Shown piece by piece: positions 1-5,406 of a stretch of DNA of 12,483 bases. The stretch's first letter is position 1. Every line of letters begins with the position of its first letter. The notes below the pieces were generated by a model. It saw nothing but the letters and a program-made list of their open reading frames with translations. It was not told the origin of the DNA and did no database searches. Position numbers and translations under genes: made by a program. The DNA comes from Caulobacteraceae bacterium. Lineage in GTDB: Bacteria > Pseudomonadota > Alphaproteobacteria > Caulobacterales > Caulobacteraceae. The DNA lies in assembly GCA_028291305.1 (NCBI GenBank), contig JAQGII010000251.1:1-12483 (forward strand), given 5' to 3'.

Positions 1-175
1 AGACCAGGGGCGCGATGATCATCCGGATCAGCCGCAGGAAGACGTCGGTGATGATGGACAGGTTGCCGGCCGCGGCCTTGGCGCCTGCAGGCGACAGGTT
101 GGTGTTGATCAGGAACCCGGTCAGGACGCCCAGGATCATGGCCCCGACGATGAAGGCCGGCAGGAAACGCTTCAA
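1..175 (-). CDS. Dicarboxylate/amino acid:cation symporter (SDF family), N-terminal part
   Basis: This is the first 58 codons of a gene that leaves the window on the left. The translation begins LKRFLPAFIVGAMILGVL, a hydrophobic first membrane segment. It continues through a polar stretch (about residues 24-38) into ITDVFLRLIRMIIAPLV, which is the conserved start of the second segment in the sodium/dicarboxylate or glutamate symporter family (GltP/DctA type). Such proteins import C4-dicarboxylates or acidic amino acids across the inner membrane with Na+ or H+. The start is read as TTG at 175-173 because a GGGGTGA Shine-Dalgarno-like run lies a few bases upstream and no ATG or GTG occurs before the in-frame stop at 208-206. 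Substrate cannot be told from this fragment. The gene is divergent from rpmE. Confidence 0.8.
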   Translation of the reverse strand, partial: MKRFLPAFIVGAMILGVLTGFLINTNLSPAGAKAAAGNLSIITDVFLRLIRMIIAPLV

Positions 176-277
176 ATTATCACCCCAACTTGCTGCCTGG
201 CATGTTCAGCACTGCGCGGGGGGCGAGTCCACCGCGCGGGCGAGGTCCGGCGCACATGGGCTCGCCGGGATGCGGAC

Positions 278-307
278 TTGCCTAAACGGCGCCCGCCATT
301 GTATAGG
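278..307 (+). promoter_or_regulatory. Candidate housekeeping promoter of rpmE
   Basis: A TTGCCT hexamer (278-283) and a TATAGG hexamer (302-307) are separated by 18 bases, resembling -35 and -10 boxes. Transcription would begin near 314 and give a leader of roughly 45 bases containing the hairpin at 325-341. This is inferred from sequence resemblance only. The divergent region also carries a GAGTC site (225-229), which fits the GANTC motif methylated by CcrM in Caulobacterales. Confidence 0.4.
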
Positions 308-324
308 CCCCGTTCCCTAATTCA

Positions 325-341
325 CCCGCCGGCTCGGCGGG
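325..341 (+). promoter_or_regulatory. Leader hairpin upstream of rpmE
   Basis: CCCGCCG (325-331) and CGGCGGG (335-341) form a 7-bp GC-only stem with a 3-base loop, followed by CTTTGCGTT. It lies between the candidate promoter and the rpmE start at 361. No clear Shine-Dalgarno sequence precedes that start. Ribosomal protein genes are often autoregulated through leader structures, so this may be an attenuator or translational operator, but that is inference. Confidence 0.45.
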
Positions 342-360
342 CTTTGCGTTCGGTCAGACG

Positions 361-585
361 ATGAAGCAAGACGTGCACCCCGACTATCACTTCATCACCG
401 TGGTGATGACCAATGGCGAAAGCTATAAGACGCGCTCCACCTACCAGAAGGAAGGCGCGACGCTGAACCTGGACATCGACCCCTCCACGCACCCGGCGTG
501 GACCGGCGGCAACCAGACCCTGCTCGACCGCGGCGGCCGCGTGTCGCGCTTCACGGCCAAGTACGGCGGCTTTATGAAGAAATAG
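361..585 (+). CDS. rpmE: 50S ribosomal protein L31, Cys-less (zinc-independent) type
   Basis: The 74-residue product is a large-subunit ribosomal protein that bridges to the small subunit. Recognition rests on [20 protein letters not shown] near the start, [15 protein letters not shown] in the middle and [11 protein letters not shown] near the end, all matching alphaproteobacterial bL31. The protein has no cysteine, so it lacks the zinc-binding Cys set of E. coli RpmE; this is the usual state in this class, and the protein should not respond to zinc like the Cys-containing form. It stands alone, with its own candidate promoter and a strong terminator at 611-634. The ATG start gives the normal family N-terminus although the upstream ribosome-binding site is weak. 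Confidence 0.96.
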   Translation: MKQDVHPDYHFITVVMTNGESYKTRSTYQKEGATLNLDIDPSTHPAWTGGNQTLLDRGGRVSRFTAKYGGFMKK

Positions 586-610
586 GTCCGGCTGCGGCCA
601 GACGTGCGAA

Positions 611-634
611 AGCCGGCCCTCGGGCCGGCTTTTT
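611..634 (+). terminator. Rho-independent terminator of rpmE
   Basis: AGCCGGCC (611-618) pairs perfectly with GGCCGGCT (623-630) around a CTCG tetraloop, and a run of five T follows (630-634). It sits 26 bases after the rpmE stop codon and also separates rpmE from the convergent rcdA gene. Confidence 0.9.
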
Positions 635-721
635 GCGTTTTGGGCTCAGGACCCGCGCCGGCCTCTCAATAGCCAGTGCCGCTGACAGCTTCCCCGTAAA
701 CAGGGGGAGCGGAGGCAGGCC

Positions 722-1243
722 TCAACCTTCCTTGCCGTAGTGGGCTTCGAGCATCTCGATCTGGGACAGGACCGGGTGGCCGGCTTCGTCGGCCGGTTCT
801 TCCACATACATGCGCTTGTCCAGGTGCAGCACGCGCTCGTAGAGCCGCGCCGAGCGCTCCAGCAGGCCCAGCAGGCCGCCCGGCAGGTCGTCGGCGCGGT
901 CCTCGGCATATTCCTCGTGGGGCGGCTCGGCCAGGCGATAGCGGTCCTGGCAGGCGTCGACGGCGGCCATGTCCCCCTCGCGCACCGCGCGCTGCACCAG
1001 CAGCCAGGAGGCCACCTGCATCAGGCGGGTGGTGAGCCGCATGCTCTCGCCGGCATAGGCCAGGGCGGCGCTGCGGGACAGCAGTTTGGAATCCTGGCGG
1101 CCGGAGCCGTCGAGGTAGGCGGCGGTCTCCTCGACCAGCTCCATGCCTTCCTGGAAGGTGCGGTCGAACAGTTCGGATCCGGCGAAATCCTGGACTCCGC
1201 TGGTCCGCCAGCGGCCTGCCGCGCTTGCCCCCACATCGCTCAT
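722..1243 (-). CDS. rcdA: RcdA-type regulator (DUF1465), CtrA-degradation adaptor family
   Basis: The 173-residue protein matches the DUF1465 family whose Caulobacter member, RcdA, acts with CpdR and PopA to deliver the cell-cycle regulator CtrA to the ClpXP protease at the cell pole. Visible family blocks are LFDRTFQEGMELVEETAAYL (about residues 25-44), YAGESMRLTTRLMQVASWLL (about 63-82), a Glu/Asp-rich middle and a C-terminal helix LSQIEMLEAHYGKEG. The protein is predicted all-helical, in keeping with the helical-bundle dimer known for RcdA. The first about 20 residues are less conserved in character and the ribosome-binding site is weak, so the start is moderately certain. It follows a DUF1192 gene on the same strand after a 103-base structured spacer. 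Function is inferred from family membership. Confidence 0.85.
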   Translation of the reverse strand: MSDVGASAAGRWRTSGVQDFAGSELFDRTFQEGMELVEETAAYLDGSGRQDSKLLSRSAALAYAGESMRLTTRLMQVASWLLVQRAVREGDMAAVDACQDRYRLAEPPHEEYAEDRADDLPGGLLGLLERSARLYERVLHLDKRMYVEEPADEAGHPVLSQIEMLEAHYGKEG

Positions 1244-1275
1244 CGGAACTCGCCCTTTCCAGGCTTCGGACAGTC

Positions 1276-1341
1276 GCCCGCTGTTTGGTCGTTAACTGCA
1301 ACCCCCGTGCCAAGTCGGGGGGATGGACCAGTCTAGCGGGC
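1276..1341 (-). promoter_or_regulatory. Nested inverted repeats in the DUF1192-rcdA spacer
   Basis: An inner stem (CCCCCG 1302-1307 with CGGGGG 1316-1321, 8-base loop) is enclosed by GGTC (1287-1290) with GACC (1326-1329) and by an outer 7-bp pair, GCCCGCT (1276-1282) with AGCGGGC (1335-1341). All three are roughly co-centred. On the minus-strand transcript this would be a long rod-like structure ahead of rcdA. No T-run follows, so it is not a classic terminator. A single TTAAC (1292-1296 region), a possible CtrA-type half-site, lies in the rcdA-proximal internal loop. Confidence 0.5.
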
Positions 1342-1346
1342 TTGTC

Positions 1347-1556
1347 TTAATCCTTGCCGAATCGGAAGAGGGCGTCTGCGGCCTCTCTGCCGACTTTCTT
1401 GCGGTCCAGTTGGGCCTGGGTGCGGCTGATCTCGGCCTGGAGATGCTCGATGCGGGTTTCCAACTCGTCCACGCCGTAGAGCTCCAGGTCTTCCCTGCTC
1501 AGTTCGACGATGGCGGCCCCGCGGACCCGCCGCGGCTCAACCGGTTCCTCCAGCAC
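1347..1556 (-). CDS. DUF1192 family small protein
   Basis: This 69-residue protein matches the DUF1192 family of short alphaproteobacterial proteins. Visible family features are an LYGVDELETRIEHLQAEISR segment (about residues 26-45) that forms an amphipathic, probably coiled-coil helix, and a C-terminal KKVGREAADALFRFG motif. Molecular function is unknown. Translation begins at GTG (1556-1554), supported by a strong GGGAGG Shine-Dalgarno sequence a few bases upstream. It is the first gene of a minus-strand pair with rcdA and is divergent from the quinone oxidoreductase gene. The coiled coil suggests a structural or adaptor role, but this is inference only. Confidence 0.85.
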   Translation of the reverse strand: MLEEPVEPRRVRGAAIVELSREDLELYGVDELETRIEHLQAEISRTQAQLDRKKVGREAADALFRFGKD

Positions 1557-1590
1557 GGGCTACCTCCCTCTGCTCGATCGGTTCGCCAAT

Positions 1591-1617
1591 CTATCTGAAA
1601 CAAGCTCTATCTGAAAC
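1591..1617 (+). repeat. 11-bp tandem direct repeat in a divergent promoter region
   Basis: CTATCTGAAAC occurs twice, at 1591-1601 and 1607-1617, a spacing of 16 bases. The repeat lies between the DUF1192 gene (minus) and the PIG3-type oxidoreductase gene (plus), 35-75 bases from each start, a typical place for an operator. The regulator is unknown, and a chance duplication is possible. Confidence 0.5.
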
Positions 1618-1663
1618 CTGGCGGCCAGGCGACCCTCGCCCGGCCCGAGCAATGGAGGCGCGC

Positions 1664-2650
1664 ATGCCCGGGCAAACCATGACGGCGATCCGCATCGCGG
1701 GCGGCAAGGGGCCGGCCGCGGCGCTGCATCCGGAAACCGTCGCCCGGCCGCAGCCCGGCCCTGGCCAGATCCTGATCGCGGTGCGCGCGGCGGGGGTGAA
1801 CCGGCCCGACATCGCCCAGCGCAAGGGCAATTATCCGCCACCCCCCGGCGCGCCCGAGGGCCTGGGCCTGGAGGTCGCGGGCGAGGTGGCCGCCGTCGGG
1901 CCCGGCGCCGGGCGTTGGCGCGTGGGCGACGCGGTGACGGCCCTGCTCGGCGGCGGCGGCTATGCCCAGTATGCGGCGGTGGACGCCCGCCACGCCCTGC
2001 CGGTCCCGCCCGGGCTCGACTTCGTGCAGGCGGCGGCCCTGCCCGAGACCGTGTTCACCGTCTTCTCCAACCTGTTCGAGATCGGCGACCTGAAGGCCGG
2101 GGAGACGGTGCTGGTGCATGGGGCCACGTCCGGCATCGGGGTGGCGGCGATCCAGCTGGCCAAGGCCCGCGGCGCCACCGTCATCGCCACCTCCCGCACC
2201 GCCCGCAAGGCCGAGCAGGCCAAGACCCTGGGCGCGGACATCTCGATCGACGTGAGCGCCGGGGATTTCGTCGAGCGGGTCAAGGCGGCGCGCGGCGCCG
2301 ACGTTGTGCTGGAGATGGTGGCCGGCGACTATGTGGCCAAGAACATCGAGGTCCTGAAGCCGTTCGGCCGGCTGGTGTTCATCGCCTTCCAGGCCGGGAG
2401 CCGCGTGGAGCTCGACCTGATGCCGGTGCAGCGCAAGCGGCTGGTGCTCACCGGCTCCATGCTGCGGCCCCGCGACGCCGACGAGAAGGCCCGGCTGGCG
2501 GCGGCGGTGGAGGCGCAGGTTTGGCCGCTGATCGCCTCGGGTGCCTTCAGGCCGATCATCGACAGCACCTTCCCGCTGGAGCGGGCGGCCGACGCCCACG
2601 CCTATCTGGAGGCGGGGGACCACCTGGGGAAGGTGGTGCTGACGGTGTAG
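1664..2650 (+). CDS. NAD(P)H quinone oxidoreductase, PIG3/zeta-crystallin type
   Basis: The product (328 residues) is a zinc-independent medium-chain dehydrogenase/reductase that reduces quinones with NADPH in the cytoplasm. The N-terminal GroES-like domain carries AAGVNRPDIAQRKGNYPPPP (about residues 42-61) and GLEVAGEV, diagnostic of the PIG3 subfamily. The Rossmann nucleotide-binding loop is HGATSGIGVAAIQLA (152-166). The end, HLGKVVLTV, is the usual family C-terminus, and no catalytic or structural zinc cysteines are present. I chose ATG 1664 because GGAGG at 1654-1658 is correctly spaced for it; an ATG at 1652 overlaps that site, and ATG 1679 would give the shortest family-like start. 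DUF72 follows 27 bases downstream, probably in the same transcript. The precise substrate is not predictable. Confidence 0.92.
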   Translation: MPGQTMTAIRIAGGKGPAAALHPETVARPQPGPGQILIAVRAAGVNRPDIAQRKGNYPPPPGAPEGLGLEVAGEVAAVGPGAGRWRVGDAVTALLGGGGYAQYAAVDARHALPVPPGLDFVQAAALPETVFTVFSNLFEIGDLKAGETVLVHGATSGIGVAAIQLAKARGATVIATSRTARKAEQAKTLGADISIDVSAGDFVERVKAARGADVVLEMVAGDYVAKNIEVLKPFGRLVFIAFQAGSRVELDLMPVQRKRLVLTGSMLRPRDADEKARLAAAVEAQVWPLIASGAFRPIIDSTFPLERAADAHAYLEAGDHLGKVVLTV

Positions 2651-2677
2651 CGGTCGGGATGACGATTCTGGAGGTTC

Positions 2678-3460
2678 ATGCGTTCACCCCGCATGACGGA
2701 CCTGCGCATCGGCTGTTCGGGATGGGCCTACAAGGACTGGCGCGGGCCGTTCTATCCGCCCGAGGTCAAGGTGAAGGGCCAACTGGCCTACTACGCCACC
2801 CGCTTCTCCACGGCGGAGATCAACGCCTCCTTCTACCGCCTGCCCACTGAGACGGCGGTGCGCGCCTGGCGGGACGCCGTGCCCCCGGGCTTCCTGTTCG
2901 CCTGGAAGGCCTCGCGGTTTCTGACCCACAACAAGAAGCTGAACGATCCCAAGGACAGCCTGGAGCTGATCCTCGGCCGGATGGAGGGACTGGGGGAGGC
3001 CTTCGGGCCGATCCTGTTCCAGTTGCCGCCCATGCTGCGCCCGAACCAAGCGCGGCTGGCGGCCTTCCTGGCGCTGCTGCCCCGCGGCAGACGGGCCACG
3101 GTCGAGTTCCGCCACCCCAGCTGGTACGCCCCTGAAATCCTGGCTTTGCTGGCCGAGTACGACGTGTCCCTGTGCCTGTCGGACCATCATGCCGCCCCGG
3201 CGCCCTGGGAGACCACCGCCAGTTGGGTCTATGTCCGCGCCCATGGGCCGGGCGGCCGCTACCGGGGCCGCTACCCGGATGCGGACCTCGAGGCCCTGGC
3301 CCAGCGTATCGACGGCTGGAGGGGGGCCGGCAAGGACGTCTTCTGCTATTTCGACAACGACATCAAAAGCGCCGCGCCGCAGGATGCCGCTCGGTTGCTG
3401 CAGTTATGCGCAACCATCGAGTCCGGGAGCCCCCTGAAAGGGCCGCGGCCTACCAGGTGA
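2678..3460 (+). CDS. DUF72 domain protein (YecE family)
   Basis: The 260-residue protein belongs to the DUF72/YecE family, which has a TIM-barrel fold and no established biochemical function. Family blocks are RIGCSGWAYKDWRGPFYP near the N-terminus, FSTAEINASFYRLP, FLFAWKASRFLTH, LFQLPP and VEFRHPSW in the middle, then WVYVRAHG and a closing CYFDND motif. The residues that usually line the barrel mouth (Trp, Tyr, Asn, Phe, Arg, His) are intact, so the gene looks functional. GGAGG at 2670-2674 is rather close to the chosen ATG (2678); MTDLRIG at 2693 is the alternative start. It is probably co-transcribed with the upstream oxidoreductase. Its last 11 bases overlap a convergent small gene. Confidence 0.92.
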   Translation: MRSPRMTDLRIGCSGWAYKDWRGPFYPPEVKVKGQLAYYATRFSTAEINASFYRLPTETAVRAWRDAVPPGFLFAWKASRFLTHNKKLNDPKDSLELILGRMEGLGEAFGPILFQLPPMLRPNQARLAAFLALLPRGRRATVEFRHPSWYAPEILALLAEYDVSLCLSDHHAAPAPWETTASWVYVRAHGPGGRYRGRYPDADLEALAQRIDGWRGAGKDVFCYFDNDIKSAAPQDAARLLQLCATIESGSPLKGPRPTR

Positions 3461-3608
3461 CGTGACCCGTGGTGGTCATCAGGCCGACGGCGACCGCGGC
3501 GCCGACGAGGAGAGCCACGATAACCGCGGCCCATCCCATCCAGCCTTCCGCCTGTTCCAGTCGCTCATAGCTGTGCGACTTATGTTCATGATGCAATGGC
3601 TTGTTCAT
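3450..3608 (-). CDS. Small single-span membrane protein, 52 residues
   Basis: I do not recognise this small protein, but the gene is well supported. It starts at ATG 3608-3606, preceded by GGAG with 8-base spacing, and ends at TAG 3452-3450. The N-terminus is polar and histidine-rich (MNKPLHHEHKSHSYERLEQA), followed by an aromatic patch (GWMGW, residues 22-26). A clean hydrophobic helix of about 17 residues follows (AAVIVALLVGAAVAVGL, 27-43), then the short tail MTTTGHVTW. Codon third positions within the helix are GC-rich, as in real genes here. It would sit in the inner membrane with a His-rich N-terminal face, possibly metal-interacting or a partner of a larger membrane protein; both are speculation. 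It overlaps the 3' end of the DUF72 gene by 11 bases. Confidence 0.72.
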   Translation of the reverse strand: MNKPLHHEHKSHSYERLEQAEGWMGWAAVIVALLVGAAVAVGLMTTTGHVTW

Positions 3609-3751
3609 AGCGGGTACTCCAACTTCCCGTGGAAGCTATCGAAGAATGCGCCTCCCGCCTTGGCAGGTACAGGAAATATTGAAGACGGCGCGGTCACATA
3701 TTCACAGCCGAACCGGTGCGGACCATCAGGCTTCGTATGGGAAGGTGCGAA

Positions 3752-3781
3752 AAAGGGGAAGGCCAAGCCCTCCCCTTTCTG
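3752..3781 (-). terminator. Bidirectional terminator-like hairpin
   Basis: AAAGGGG-A-AGG (3752-3762) pairs with CCTCCCCTTT (3769-3778) with one bulged A and a 6-base loop. Read on the minus strand the stem is directly followed by a T5 run (TTTTTCGC), a good intrinsic terminator; on the plus strand the following TTTCTGCTTTT is weaker. There is no annotated gene immediately upstream on either strand, so what it terminates is unclear. Confidence 0.55.
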
Positions 3782-3790
3782 CTTTTGCAT

Positions 3791-3838
3791 GCGAGTATAC
3801 TCGCGGTGACTTAGGTCACGATGCGCTCAATTGAGCGC
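3791..3838. repeat. Three consecutive palindromes
   Basis: Three different inverted repeats follow each other almost without gaps: GCGAGTATACTCGC (3791-3804, perfect 14-bp palindrome), GTGAC-TTAG-GTCAC (3806-3819) and GCGCTCAATTGAGCGC (3823-3838, perfect 16-bp palindrome). The first contains TATACT on both strands, a possible -10 hexamer. The cluster could be a multi-protein operator site, but no regulated gene is evident beside it. Confidence 0.7.
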
Positions 3839-4183
3839 CAAGGTTCCAAAATGTGGCGAGCTGAAGAGAGGTCAATCCGTGTGGACGCCTCGTTCGGCCC
3901 GGAGGAGGTGGTGAGGTGGATCGTTCGCCATTCGCTTCTCCGTGAAGACAAGCCTGATAGCCCGCAAACGGACAATACGCCCGTGGCCAGCCATCCGGAC
4001 ATCACGAGATTGAGACCGGGCGGGATGGAACCGCCACGGCTCCCAGGCTTTTGCCGCCGCCCGACGCCGTCAAAAAAGACTTGCATTCCGGTGTCTTGGG
4101 CCGCCAGCGGGGCTGCGGCCGGCATCCCATCGGCCCCATCCCGCCCAGGCCGGGAAAGCCGTTCCCTTCGCACCGAAACGGCC

Positions 4184-4230
4184 CTATACGTCATCCCAAT
4201 TCCTACTCCGCCCGGCCGCAAGGTCGGGCG
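4184..4230 (+). promoter_or_regulatory. Candidate trcR promoter and GNRA-capped leader hairpin
   Basis: CTATAC (4184-4189) may be a -10 element. About 20 bases later, CGCCCGGCC (4209-4217) pairs with GGTCGGGCG (4222-4230), a 9-bp stem with one G-T pair, closed by a GCAA tetraloop. The hairpin would lie in the trcR mRNA leader, 12 bases ahead of the GGAG Shine-Dalgarno site (4242-4245). No good -35 box was seen. Confidence 0.4.
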
Positions 4231-4254
4231 CCGTCGTTTCTGGAGCCCGGCGTC

Positions 4255-4950
4255 ATGTCCGACACGATCCTCATGCCCAAGGCCACCGCCGTCTGGCTGG
4301 TCGACAACACCTCGCTCACCTTCGAGCAGATCGCCGATTTCTGCGGCCTGCATCCGCTGGAAGTGAAGGGCATCGCCGACGGCGAGGTCGCGCGCGACAT
4401 CCGCGGCGCCGATCCGATCGCCAACGGCCAGCTGTCCCGCGAGGAGCTGGACACGGCGCAGGCCAATCCCGCCTACCGCATGAAGGCGCAGAAGAGCCGG
4501 CACGCCGAGCTGCTGAAGCCGCAGAAGAAGGCGCTGCGCTACACCCCGGTGTCGCGCCGCCAGGACCGTCCGGACGCCATTGCCTGGTTCCTGCGCAGCC
4601 ACCCAGAGGTGAGCGACGCCCAGATCTCCAAGCTCCTGGGCACCACCAAGGCCACCATCGACCAGGTGCGCAGCCGCGCCCACTGGAACTCCAGCAACAT
4701 CAAGCCGGTGGATCCGGTCACCCTGGGCCTGGTCAGCCAGCTCGAGCTGGACGCTGTGGTGCGCAAGGCCGCCGACAAGAAGGCCAAGGACGACGCCAAG
4801 AAGGGCATCGTCAGCGACGGCCCCTCGCTGCTGCCCGCCGCCGAGACGGGCGTGCTGCAGCCTGAAGAGCGGGTGCGCAAGGTCGATCTGGACCAGGCGA
4901 GCGTCTTCTCCAACCTGCAGGCCGCGCCCGAGGAAGACGACGAAAACTAG
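4255..4950 (+). CDS. trcR: DUF1013 transcriptional regulator, TrcR-type
   Basis: The 231-residue protein matches the DUF1013 family, annotated as the cell-cycle transcriptional regulator TrcR in Caulobacterales and strongly conserved in Alphaproteobacteria. Two helix-turn-helix-like segments are visible: SLTFEQIADFCGLHPLEVKG (about residues 20-39) and VSDAQISKLLGTTKATIDQV (about 119-138), the second preceded by the conserved DAIAWFLRSHPE. Between them is a Lys/Arg-rich linker (KPQKKALRY), and the C-terminus ends in an acidic EEDDEN tail. The start at ATG 4255 has GGAG 9 bases upstream and gives the family N-terminus MSDTILMPKATAVWLVDNTS. It is monocistronic, with a structured leader and a strong hairpin downstream. 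The family call is secure; the regulatory role is taken from family knowledge. Confidence 0.92.
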   Translation: MSDTILMPKATAVWLVDNTSLTFEQIADFCGLHPLEVKGIADGEVARDIRGADPIANGQLSREELDTAQANPAYRMKAQKSRHAELLKPQKKALRYTPVSRRQDRPDAIAWFLRSHPEVSDAQISKLLGTTKATIDQVRSRAHWNSSNIKPVDPVTLGLVSQLELDAVVRKAADKKAKDDAKKGIVSDGPSLLPAAETGVLQPEERVRKVDLDQASVFSNLQAAPEEDDEN

Positions 4951-4976
4951 TTCGGGATTTGGATCGGGAAAGTCGG

Positions 4977-5002
4977 TCGGCGCGGGAGCGATCCCGCGCC
5001 GA
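4977..5002. terminator. Long hairpin between convergent trcR and DUF465 genes
   Basis: TCGGCGCGGGA (4977-4987) and TCCCGCGCCGA (4992-5002) form a perfect 11-bp stem with a GCGA (GNRA) tetraloop, extendable by a G-T pair. It lies between two convergent stop codons. There is no T-run on either strand, so it may stabilise both 3' ends or act as a bidirectional, Rho-assisted terminator. Confidence 0.65.
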
Positions 5003-5014
5003 TTGCATGTCTGC

Positions 5015-5209
5015 CTAGTGGGCTCTGATCTCGACCGGCCCGCGGTTGCGACGCAGGGATTCGATCTGCTCCTTCAGCCGTAGCTTCTGTCGCTTCAGGT
5101 CCTTCAATCTGATCGTATCGGAAGCCGGGCGGCGCAACTCATCCTCGATTGCGCGTTCAAGAGTTTGATGACGGACGCCAAGTTCACGAATACGGGCTTC
5201 GATGGCCAT
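5015..5209 (-). CDS. DUF465 (YdcH-like) small helical protein
   Basis: This 64-residue protein belongs to the DUF465/YdcH family of short coiled-coil proteins of unknown function. The family pattern is visible: an N-terminal helix (EARIRELGVRHQTLERAIEDE) and the conserved turn segment leading to RLKDLKRQKLRLKEQIESLRR, a second, strongly charged helix. The two helices are expected to pack as a hairpin. The start at ATG 5209 has GGAG about 9 bases upstream. A second, only distantly similar DUF465 protein is encoded at 5949-6170 on the opposite strand. The gene is convergent with trcR and divergent from the ubiX remnant. Confidence 0.9.
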   Translation of the reverse strand: MAIEARIRELGVRHQTLERAIEDELRRPASDTIRLKDLKRQKLRLKEQIESLRRNRGPVEIRAH

Positions 5210-5319
5210 GATCGCGGCTCCATGTTTGATTGGCGCTTGAAGTGAACACCCGCGGGGAGCGAGTGTCAGATCACAAACAGGTGCGATGCAGGCGCCCGAT
5301 CATTGGGCAGGAGAATCAT

Positions 5320-5406
5320 TTGGCAGGTCAGGAACGCCCCCGTCTGGTGATCGGCGTGACGGGAGCCTCCAGGGCCATCTACGGCGCGCGGGCGCTCGCC
5401 GAATGA
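5320..5406 (+). pseudogene. ubiX: ubiX N-terminal remnant, 28 codons, now a leader ORF
   Basis: A perfect AGGAG (5309-5313), spaced 6 bases from TTG 5320, begins a 28-codon frame. Its residues LVIGVTGASRAIYGAR match the flavin-binding N-terminus of UbiX, the flavin prenyltransferase that makes prenylated FMN for UbiD in ubiquinone synthesis. The family's GASGAIYG is altered to GASRAIYG, and the frame stops after ALAE. The remaining roughly 160 residues of UbiX are absent in every frame, so this is a truncated remnant, not a simple frameshift. The TGA stop (5404-5406) overlaps the ATG (5403) of the TIGR02444 gene. That gene has no ribosome-binding site of its own, so the remnant may persist as a translational-coupling leader. 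An active UbiX must be encoded elsewhere. Confidence 0.75.

Larger units (their letters stand above)
3609..4254. other. Gene-poor region of about 645 bases
   Basis: No convincing coding region lies here, and it is visibly less GC-rich and less codon-structured than its surroundings. It holds a terminator-like hairpin (3752-3778), three consecutive palindromes (3791-3838) and, near its right end, a candidate trcR promoter and leader hairpin. A plus-strand reading frame from GTG 3881 (beginning VDASFGPEEVVRWIVRHSLL) has a possible ribosome-binding site, but it drifts into proline/arginine-rich, non-protein-like sequence and runs through the trcR start in another frame, so I do not call it. The AAGAC...GTCTT inverted repeat at about 4077-4099 is the only other structure seen. 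An uncharacterised small RNA is possible. Confidence 0.6.

Noticed and set aside
1607..2623. 338-aa minus-strand reading frame opposite the quinone oxidoreductase
   Set aside because: Antisense shadow rich in Arg, Gly, His and Pro; the plus-strand gene is secure.
3462..3809. Plus-strand 115-aa reading frame after DUF72
   Set aside because: It is antisense to the 52-aa membrane protein gene, has no ribosome-binding site or domain, and runs through the terminator hairpin.
3872..3931. Minus-strand 19-residue peptide MANDPPHHLLRAERGVHTD with GGAG 6 bases upstream
   Set aside because: The ribosome-binding site is good, but such a short frame without conservation data is easily chance.
3821..4366. 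Plus-strand 181-aa reading frame, with a possible GTG start at 3881
   Set aside because: Only the first about 30 residues look protein-like. The rest is Pro/Arg/Ser-rich and the frame runs more than 100 bases into trcR in a different frame.
3811..4683. Minus-strand 290-aa reading frame opposite trcR
   Set aside because: More than half is antisense to a secure gene, and the remainder has no recognisable domain and no good start.
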